Below are positions 34,797-40,374 of a DNA stretch of 40,374 bases, in pieces (positions within the stretch are counted from its first letter, which is position 1; every line of letters begins with the position of its first letter). Position numbers and translations under genes: made by a program. Source of the stretch: Bryobacterales bacterium (GTDB lineage: Bacteria; Acidobacteriota; Terriglobia; Bryobacterales; Bryobacteraceae). The stretch lies in NCBI GenBank assembly GCA_025350625.1, contig JANXXL010000041.1, positions 1 to 40,374 on the forward strand, given 5' to 3'. A model generated the notes under the pieces. That model saw only the letters and a program-made list of their open reading frames with translations, did no database searches and was not told the origin of the DNA.

Positions 34797-35314
34797 CGCG
34801 CCGGAGGGGGTTGCGCGACAGGGGGAGGATCGATCAACTCGACGCCTCTCGCAGCTTGCGCCGACGGGACCCCGTGCTTAGGCCCCAATCCCAGGGCCAT
34901 CAGCGAGAGCGCCCCGATTTTGCCGTCCGGGTCGAGGTTTTGATCCTTCTGGAACCGCTTCAGAGCGTCGCTCGAATCTCCGTTCCAAGCTCCATCCGCG
35001 GTTCCTCGATAATAGCCTTTGTCCGCCAGGGCTTGCTGGATTTCCTTGTAACGCTCCGCACTCGGCTGCTGCTGCACCGGAGGCCGCCGCGCAACCACTA
35101 CCTTTCGAGATTTCGCTCCGGCCTTTGATGCCCCGGTTTTTGCTGCGGCCGCGGCCGCCGGCTTTTTAGGCGCCGCTTTCGCCGCGGACACGCTGCGCCG
35201 GATTGCGGCAGGTTTGGTTCCGGCAGGCGCGGTTTTCTTCTTTGCAGTCGACTGTCCGGCCCCAGCGGCGGTAACTAGCCACAACCCCACTATCGATACC
35301 GCAAGCCAGCGCAA
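34793..35314 (-). CDS. Secreted peptidoglycan-binding domain protein
   Basis: The 173-residue product has a signal peptide (about 1-20), then a low-complexity Lys/Ala/Pro-rich stretch of about 60 residues that may lie along the wall. A peptidoglycan-binding (PG_binding_1) domain follows, at about 88-142 (YKEIQQALADKGYYRGTADG; DALKRFQKDQNLDPDGKIGALSL). The C-terminus is Pro-rich. It has no catalytic domain and probably anchors or scaffolds at the cell wall. It ends against the ATPase gene with a 4-base overlap of the stops and is preceded by degP. Confidence 0.85.
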   Translation of the reverse strand: MRWLAVSIVGLWLVTAAGAGQSTAKKKTAPAGTKPAAIRRSVSAAKAAPKKPAAAAAAKTGASKAGAKSRKVVVARRPPVQQQPSAERYKEIQQALADKGYYRGTADGAWNGDSSDALKRFQKDQNLDPDGKIGALSLMALGLGPKHGVPSAQAARGVELIDPPPVAQPPPAR

Positions 35315-35329
35315 ATTTATGTCCGTTTC

Positions 35330-36928
35330 CTAGTTCTGCGGTAAAGTTCCGCTGAGGAATATGGTATTTGTGCGCGGCTGCGCGCCCTTGGCCCGCACGC
35401 CAGGAATCTGCCGCACAACCCGGAATGCCACCGGATCGCCCGGCTTCAGGTTCCCTTGGACTTTCCGGATGTCATCCACCGAATTCATCGCCTGCCGGTT
35501 GACGGCGATGATGATGTCGTGTTCCATGAGACCGATATCGTCGGCGAAGGAACCGGACTCAACCCGTGTCACCGCAATGCCGCGCTTGTCCGGCGTGGTT
35601 TCCTTTTCCTCGTCACTGGTGGGGCGAATGCTGATACCGAACTTGACCTGGGTGGATTCTTCCTTGCTGGGAGAGCTTCCCGGAGCGGCATTTTCACCCA
35701 CCACACGCGGATCGTCGGAAAACACTTTGGCGCGGTCTTGAATGGTGAGCTTGACTTCCATTTTCTTGCCGTCGCGATCGACCGTAAGGTTAGTCGGTGT
35801 GCCCACCGGCAGGTCCGCGACGCGCGCGACCAACTCGTCGCCGTTCTTGATGGGCTGTCCGTTAATGCTGAGCACGATGTCATCCGGCTTCAAGCCGGCT
35901 TTGTCCGCCGGGCCGCCCTTTTTCACTTCGCCGACGATGACCCCGTGATCCACTCCTAAAGCTCTGAGCGTCTCCAGTTTGGTGCCTGGCGCCCAGGAAA
36001 TACCGATGGACCCTCGCGTCACCCGTCCTTCGCGGATGATGTCGTTATACACTCGCACCACGGAATTAGTGGGCAGTGCGAAACCGATTCCCTGCGAACC
36101 GCCGCTTTGCGTGGCGATCATGGTGTTCACTCCGATCACTTCTCCCTTGATATTCAGAAGCGGACCGCCGCTATTGCCGGGATTAATGGCGGCATCGGTC
36201 TGAATAAAGCGCTGGAACTGCTGGCCGACGGTGGTGCGGTCGGTGGCGCTGACGATGCCTAAGGTCACGGAAGCTTCGAGTCCAAAGGGCGAGCCGATCG
36301 CAACCGCCCAATCCCCCACCTGCACGCTGTCCGAATTGGCAATCGTCACCGAGGTTAAAGGATGCTTCGAATCGATTTTGATCACCGCGAGATCGGTCTC
36401 ACGATCGGTGCCGATAAGCCGGGCGCGATACTCGGTTTCGTCTCCATGCAGCTTAACCTTGATGCGGTCGACGCCATCGACGACATGATTGTTAGTGATA
36501 ATGTAGCCGTTCTTATCCACCACAAATCCGGTACCGGATTGCTCGCGGCGCTGGGACTGCGGCGAATCGCCGCCACCCTGACCCCCGAAAAACTTCCGGA
36601 ACAGGTCGCTGCTCGAGTCATCGTCGCCGTCATCGTCGCCCGGCGCGGTCTGCTTGCGGTTTTTGCCTTGCTGCAGCTTAGGCGTGTAATCGGCGGTAAT
36701 GTTCACCACGCTCGGCTCGAGCATCTTCGCCAGCTTAGTGAACTCGTTGCCGATCGCCGTCGCCTTGGGCACTACCAAGGGAGCCGCGTCGGGAGCGGCC
36801 GATCCGCTGCGCTGCGCGTGAACGCCGGTATTGACCAGCGTGCCGATCACGATTCCGATCGAAAGCGTAAACAGGAGCAGGGTCATCGATAGCAGTTTCT
36901 GCTGGCGCATCTTGTCGAGCAGTTTCAT
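35330..36928 (-). CDS. Periplasmic serine protease Do (DegP/HtrA family)
   Basis: The 532-residue protein has an N-terminal membrane anchor or signal (about 12-35). A linker with a run of acidic residues precedes the trypsin-like domain. The catalytic triad is visible: His in NNHVVDG, Asp in TDLAVIKI and Ser in GNSGGPLL. Two PDZ domains follow (about 320-410 and 440-525). It degrades or refolds damaged proteins in the periplasm. The acidic insert (PGDDDGDDDSSSD) between anchor and protease is larger than in E. coli DegP. A TATAAT at 36971-36966 supports its own promoter, and GAGGTGAG lies before the ATG. Confidence 0.95.
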   Translation of the reverse strand: MKLLDKMRQQKLLSMTLLLFTLSIGIVIGTLVNTGVHAQRSGSAAPDAAPLVVPKATAIGNEFTKLAKMLEPSVVNITADYTPKLQQGKNRKQTAPGDDDGDDDSSSDLFRKFFGGQGGGDSPQSQRREQSGTGFVVDKNGYIITNNHVVDGVDRIKVKLHGDETEYRARLIGTDRETDLAVIKIDSKHPLTSVTIANSDSVQVGDWAVAIGSPFGLEASVTLGIVSATDRTTVGQQFQRFIQTDAAINPGNSGGPLLNIKGEVIGVNTMIATQSGGSQGIGFALPTNSVVRVYNDIIREGRVTRGSIGISWAPGTKLETLRALGVDHGVIVGEVKKGGPADKAGLKPDDIVLSINGQPIKNGDELVARVADLPVGTPTNLTVDRDGKKMEVKLTIQDRAKVFSDDPRVVGENAAPGSSPSKEESTQVKFGISIRPTSDEEKETTPDKRGIAVTRVESGSFADDIGLMEHDIIIAVNRQAMNSVDDIRKVQGNLKPGDPVAFRVVRQIPGVRAKGAQPRTNTIFLSGTLPQN

Positions 36929-36965
36929 GAATCTACCTCACCTCAGGCGGACGCCTTCGTTTCTC

Positions 36966-36971
36966 ATTATA
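36966..36971 (-). promoter_or_regulatory. Likely -10 box of degP-like gene
   Basis: On the minus strand TATAAT lies 37 bases before the ATG, leaving room for a leader of about 30 bases with a good ribosome binding site. The -35 region is T-rich (TTTTCG) and only a weak match to the sigma-70 consensus. Confidence 0.5.
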
Positions 36972-37007
36972 CGTACTAAAACAACAGACGAAAAGTACCG
37001 GGAACCG

Positions 37008-38222
37008 TTACTGGTTAGTTAACAATACACATGCGGCGAGCATAATCCGGCGCAGCGCCAGCTCGCGGCCATCGGGCAGATACCATTCGTCGGGCGTGTG
37101 GGCCCCCCCTCCCTGACCTCCGGCGCCGATCGAGGCCGCTTGCAGGCCGAGCGCAAGTGGAATGTTGGCGTCCGTCGAGGAGCAGTCCAGATGGCTGCGG
37201 ATACCGAGAAAGGCATCCACAGCCCGCATCGCTTCGAGCATAGGCGCATGGGGCGGCAGTTCCCCGCTGGGGCGCGAGCCGATTTCCTTGATCCGTGCGG
37301 AGACCCGCGGCCCGCTCGAGCGCGCGTTCTCCGTATCCACCGCCTGGTCGACGGCTGAGGTTAGCAGCGCGGCTAGCCGGCCGATGCATTCCAGGCTTTC
37401 CGAACGCAGATCGACCTTGGCGCGGGCCTCGGTGGGGATGGAGTTAATGCTCGATCCGCCTTCGAAGATTCCAAAATTGAAGCTGCTGCGGGGGCTGGGC
37501 GAAGTTGTCTCCGCGGATCCGGCCTGCGCCGTGAACAATGTCACCGCGCGGCTTAAGGCGTGGACCGGATTGCCGTGGCCGGAATCCCGCCAGCTATGGC
37601 CGCCGGGTCCGGCGATGGTTACTTCGAAACGCTGGCTGGCGAGCGCTCGCGACGTAATATGGTCGGTACCCGGGCCGTCGAGCACCAGAAAAGCCCGCGA
37701 TTGATTGGCAGCGGGCCGGCAGACATAACGCATGCCGCTCAGGTTGCCTTCGCCCTCTTCGCCGACGTTGGCGATCAGCAGCGGAGCCAGCGGCGATCCA
37801 TTGAGTGGCGGCACAGCCTTCCATGCGGCTGCCAGCGCCAAGAGCGCGGTCAGGCCGGGACCGTTATCGGCCACTCCCGGCCCGGCCAGGCGTCCGTCTC
37901 CCAAGAGCTTTATATCGTCGGGATTGCGCGGCGCGAGAACCGTGTCGAGATGCGCGGTAACGGCCAGCGGGGCGGCGGTACCTCCGGGCCAACTGGCTAC
38001 GACGTTGCCTGCGCGATCCAAGCGGGCTTCCCATCCCAGCGCTTGAAACTGCGCAGCCATCCAAGTGGCGCGCTTTTCCTCAAAGAAGGTAGGGGCCGCG
38101 ATGCGGCATAACTTGAGGTGTTGCTCGTTGATCCAGCTCCGCTCGCGGCGGAACCAATCGAGACATGCGCGTCCCCCCGTTGAGCCCGCCAAGTCTGCGA
38201 TGGATCGAGCGAGTTGCGGCAA
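37008..38222 (-). CDS. M20-family metallopeptidase
   Basis: The 404-residue cytoplasmic protein matches the M20 (peptidase T/DapE-like) family. It has the first metal ligands in TAHLDTV, the bridging Asp in GPGVADNGPGLTALL, the catalytic Glu pair in NVGEEGEGNLSG and a later metal Asp in LVLDGPG. The dimerisation domain follows (FEVTIAGPGGHSW), and the last metal His is in GGGAHTPDEW. Such enzymes cleave peptides or N-acyl amino acids; the substrate cannot be read from sequence. It stands alone, upstream of degP on the same strand, with no overlap. Confidence 0.92.
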   Translation of the reverse strand: MPQLARSIADLAGSTGGRACLDWFRRERSWINEQHLKLCRIAAPTFFEEKRATWMAAQFQALGWEARLDRAGNVVASWPGGTAAPLAVTAHLDTVLAPRNPDDIKLLGDGRLAGPGVADNGPGLTALLALAAAWKAVPPLNGSPLAPLLIANVGEEGEGNLSGMRYVCRPAANQSRAFLVLDGPGTDHITSRALASQRFEVTIAGPGGHSWRDSGHGNPVHALSRAVTLFTAQAGSAETTSPSPRSSFNFGIFEGGSSINSIPTEARAKVDLRSESLECIGRLAALLTSAVDQAVDTENARSSGPRVSARIKEIGSRPSGELPPHAPMLEAMRAVDAFLGIRSHLDCSSTDANIPLALGLQAASIGAGGQGGGAHTPDEWYLPDGRELALRRIMLAACVLLTNQ

Positions 38223-38285
38223 GCTTTAGTCTACCGCAGAGGACCGAAAAACAGACTCGATAGCGACTTTATTCGGTCCGCAATG

Positions 38286-38696
38286 TCAGATTTTCACTCC
38301 CGGGTAGCGGGCACGCATCCAGGCGACAAACGTGTCCGGGGCGCGCATGGTGGAGAGCCGTCCCTGACGGACCAGCGCCCAATCGTTGAACTTCTGCGAG
38401 CCTTTGATATCCGCGAGTGTCGTGGGCGGCGCCAGGCTCCCCGCGAATTCCAGATCCACCACCGCCGATTTGGGGTTTTTGGGATCCGGGCGGCCTTCCG
38501 ACAACACTTTCGCCAGGCCTACGACCGCGGCTGCGCCGCCGCTGTGATATATGAAAACCCGGTCGCCCGGCTGCATTTCCCCAATGGCCTTGACGGCCTG
38601 TGGATTCTTGACGCCGTCCCAAAGCGTCCGCCGCTCCCGCTCGAGGTCGGTTATGGAATAGGTCTCGGGGTCGGTTTTGGCTAAAAAGTAACCCAT
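38286..38696 (-). CDS. EVE-domain protein
   Basis: The 136-residue protein is a single EVE domain, related to PUA and YTH folds that bind modified bases in RNA or DNA. Family motifs are the N-terminal YFLAKTDPETYSITDLE, WDGVKNPQA, MQPGDRVFIYHSG and the C-terminal LVRQGRLSTMR. It is complete (usual length 130-150). Stand-alone bacterial EVE proteins are of uncertain function; fusions to restriction enzymes have been described for the domain. It is flanked by the M20 peptidase gene, with 63 bases between, and faces away from the exopolysaccharide cluster. Confidence 0.93.
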   Translation of the reverse strand: MGYFLAKTDPETYSITDLERERRTLWDGVKNPQAVKAIGEMQPGDRVFIYHSGGAAAVVGLAKVLSEGRPDPKNPKSAVVDLEFAGSLAPPTTLADIKGSQKFNDWALVRQGRLSTMRAPDTFVAWMRARYPGVKI

Positions 38697-38748
38697 TTTG
38701 CCCTTTCTGCGGAGCGGGTTTGAGAATCCCCACTCAGCTCTATCAAGC

Positions 38749-38754
38749 TATAAT
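38749..38754 (+). promoter_or_regulatory. Possible -10 box of the exopolysaccharide export operon
   Basis: TATAAT sits 55 bases before the GTG start at 38810. A TTGAGA occurs upstream, but at 23 bases it is too far to be the matching -35, so the promoter is uncertain. Confidence 0.4.
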
Positions 38755-38809
38755 AGGGGAGAACGGCTGCCCAGTTGCTACAGAAAACTGGGGAAGGAGT
38801 TCCCTAACC

Positions 38810-39448
38810 GTGCTACGAAAAGTATTTTCTAGGCTGAATTTACTCTGTGCTCTAGCGGTTGGATGGGTGGTTTTAACCCCCCTGATGGCACAAAAGCCGG
38901 ATGCGGCGGCTCCCACACGCAGCGACGCTTCTTCAACGGCCCCTATAAAAGCCGAAACCAGCGTGGCAGTGGACCCCAAGTCCTATGTGATTGGCGCGCA
39001 GGACATTTTGATGATCAGAGTATGGCGGGAACAGGATTTCACAGGGGCCTATCCGGTGCGCCCGGACGGTAAAATCACCATTCCCCTGGTGGGCGATGTG
39101 CAAGCCAGCGGATTGACGCCAGAACGTTTGGGTGAACAGTTAAAACAGGCGCTGTCGGCCTATATCAACGCTCCCGATGTCAGCGTGAGCCTGCAGACCG
39201 TCAACAGCAAAAAGTTTTTCATTACCGGCGAGGTAAACCGCCCGGGAGAGTATTCGCTGGCAACCCCTACTAAGGTATTCGATGCCTTATCGAACGCCGG
39301 CGGGTTTCACGATTTCGCCAACAAAAAGAAAATCATTATCATCCGCGGATCCGACAGACTCAAGTTCAACTACCAGGACATACTCAGGGGCAAGAGCCTG
39401 GAACAGAATATCCTGCTCGAAAACGGCGACACCATCGTAGTTCCATAA
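38810..39448 (+). CDS. Polysaccharide export protein (Wza-like)
   Basis: The 212-residue product starts at GTG 38810 with GGAAGGAG about nine bases upstream; the open frame to 38720 lacks a ribosome binding site. It has a signal peptide (about 1-27, ending LMAQ). The Poly_export domain follows (about 55-130: YVIGAQDILMIRVWREQDF; GKITIPLVGDVQASGLTPERL), then an SLBB domain (about 135-205: KFFITGEVNRPGEYSL). It lacks the long C-terminal helix of E. coli Wza and belongs to the short form. It would form the periplasmic or outer-membrane part of an exopolysaccharide exporter with the next gene. Confidence 0.92.
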   Translation: MLRKVFSRLNLLCALAVGWVVLTPLMAQKPDAAAPTRSDASSTAPIKAETSVAVDPKSYVIGAQDILMIRVWREQDFTGAYPVRPDGKITIPLVGDVQASGLTPERLGEQLKQALSAYINAPDVSVSLQTVNSKKFFITGEVNRPGEYSLATPTKVFDALSNAGGFHDFANKKKIIIIRGSDRLKFNYQDILRGKSLEQNILLENGDTIVVP

Positions 39449-39459
39449 CCGGAGAATGC

Positions 39460-40374
39460 ATGCAGCCCGCTGAAAACTTTAGCACGCCCCGAAGAGCGCT
39501 CGACGTCGAAGATTATATCGATCTGGTGCGGCGTCACAAGGGGTGGATTTTTGGTCCTTTTCTGTTCACGCTGGTGGCGAGCGTCGTCGGCGTCTATCTC
39601 TACCCGGACAGCTATTCCTCGCAGGCGGTAATTAAGATAGTCCCGCAGCAAGTCCCGCAGAACATGGTGCAGTCGGCGATCAACCAGCAGATGAGTGACC
39701 GCATCAATTCGATGGCCCAGACCATTATGAGCCGCACCGTGCTGACAACTATCATCAATTCCTTCGGCTTATACCAGCGGGAACGCAGCCGTATGCCGAT
39801 CGAGGACGTGATCGAGCAGATGAAGAAGAATATTTCGATCTCACCGGTAGCTTCTTCGACCGGAACCGCTGACCGCATACCTGCTTTTGCGGTCTCCTTT
39901 TCCTACGAGAACCGCTTGCTGGCGCAGCGCGTGGTGCAAGACTTGGTGAGCCGCTTCATCGACGAGAACATCCGCAACCGCTCGAATGCGACGTTCCAGA
40001 CTACCCAATTCATTAAAGATCAACTGGACGATGCCAAGAAAGAACTGAACGCCGCCGAAGATAAAGTGGCTTCTTTCCGTATGCAGAATAATGGCAGGCT
40101 GCCCGATCAGGTGGATTCGAACATGCGCCAGCTCGCTGCCTTGCAATCGCAAGCGGCCTATCTGAGCGCGCGCATCAGCTCGGCCAATCAGGAAAAACTG
40201 CAAATGGAATCCAACATACGGATCATGAAGGATCAGATGTCGAATCTGACCAAGGACGCCACCCAAATGCAGAATTCGCCGGAGCGCAAGAGCCAGCGCC
40301 TGGTCGATGCCGAACATGAAGTGGCCAATTGGGAGAACCAATTGGCAGTGCTGCGCCAGCATTATAAAGACAGC
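39460..40374 (+). CDS. Polysaccharide chain-length/co-polymerase protein (Wzz/GumC-like), cut by window end
   Basis: The frame starts at ATG 39460, 11 bases after the previous stop with GGAG before it, and is still open at the last base (305 residues seen). It has the Wzz N-terminus: a short cytoplasmic part (DVEDYIDLVRRHKGWI), a first membrane helix (FGPFLFTLVASVVGVYL), and then SYSSQAVIKIVPQ. A long periplasmic coiled coil is present from about residue 180 to the end. Proteins of this type set polymer length and recruit a cytoplasmic tyrosine kinase or glycan polymerase. The C-terminal membrane helix and any kinase domain lie beyond the window. Confidence 0.9.
   Translation, partial: MQPAENFSTPRRALDVEDYIDLVRRHKGWIFGPFLFTLVASVVGVYLYPDSYSSQAVIKIVPQQVPQNMVQSAINQQMSDRINSMAQTIMSRTVLTTIINSFGLYQRERSRMPIEDVIEQMKKNISISPVASSTGTADRIPAFAVSFSYENRLLAQRVVQDLVSRFIDENIRNRSNATFQTTQFIKDQLDDAKKELNAAEDKVASFRMQNNGRLPDQVDSNMRQLAALQSQAAYLSARISSANQEKLQMESNIRIMKDQMSNLTKDATQMQNSPERKSQRLVDAEHEVANWENQLAVLRQHYKDS

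Overview
The window is about 40 kb of a GC-rich bacterial chromosome. The gene content suggests an acidobacterium, most likely of the Solibacter/Bryobacter type. The evidence is a very large Oar-like TonB-dependent receptor with an N-terminal carboxypeptidase-regulatory domain, a secreted matrixin protease carrying IPT/TIG repeats, an orphan secretin beside a MoxR-like ATPase, and a long-form hibernation factor in an rpoN-hpf-rapZ order. This is inference from protein families; there is no 16S gene in the window.

Left part (1-5.4 kb). The window opens with a perfect 110-bp fold-back inside tuf, so the 3' end of EF-Tu is missing. On the minus strand, tRNA-Tyr, a degenerate tRNA copy, tRNA-Thr(GGT), a second degenerate copy and a small GIY-YIG protein read into tuf. 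On the plus strand follow a small Cys-motif protein, rpmI, a structured leader, rplT, a coiled-coil gene, zapA and pgeF. A DksA/TraR-type regulator converges on pgeF across a strong hairpin. An 800-bp stretch follows in which I recognise nothing.

Secreted proteins and methyltransferases (5.4-10.9 kb). A secreted protein of unknown function is translationally coupled to a 893-residue matrixin metalloprotease. Two SAM-dependent methyltransferases follow; the first is broken at a run of nine G.

Phosphate region (10.9-22.3 kb). The minus strand carries a PhoR-like kinase, a STAS protein, an outer-membrane porin, pstS, pstC, pstA, pstB and phoU, in transcription order. A direct repeat with an 11-bp period, resembling a Pho box, lies before pstS, before the STAS gene and in the divergent space between the kinase and the Oar-like receptor, with a weaker copy before the porin. 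This suggests one phosphate-starvation regulon that includes a TonB receptor and a porin. No phoB-like response regulator is present.

Housekeeping region (22.3-31.9 kb). A BON-domain protein, a PP2C phosphatase, rpoN, hpf and rapZ are followed by a minus-strand pair, uvrB and a DUF2520-like gene. Divergent from uvrB is an orphan Cas6-like RAMP gene without any CRISPR array or other cas gene, then an alpha/beta hydrolase and a YggS-type PLP protein, tightly packed.

Right part (31.9-40.4 kb). An orphan secretin faces away from a MoxR-like AAA+ ATPase. Then come a peptidoglycan-binding protein, a DegP/HtrA protease, an M20 peptidase and an EVE-domain protein on the minus strand. At the right edge an exopolysaccharide export cluster begins on the plus strand (Wza-like protein, then a Wzz/GumC-like protein cut by the window end).
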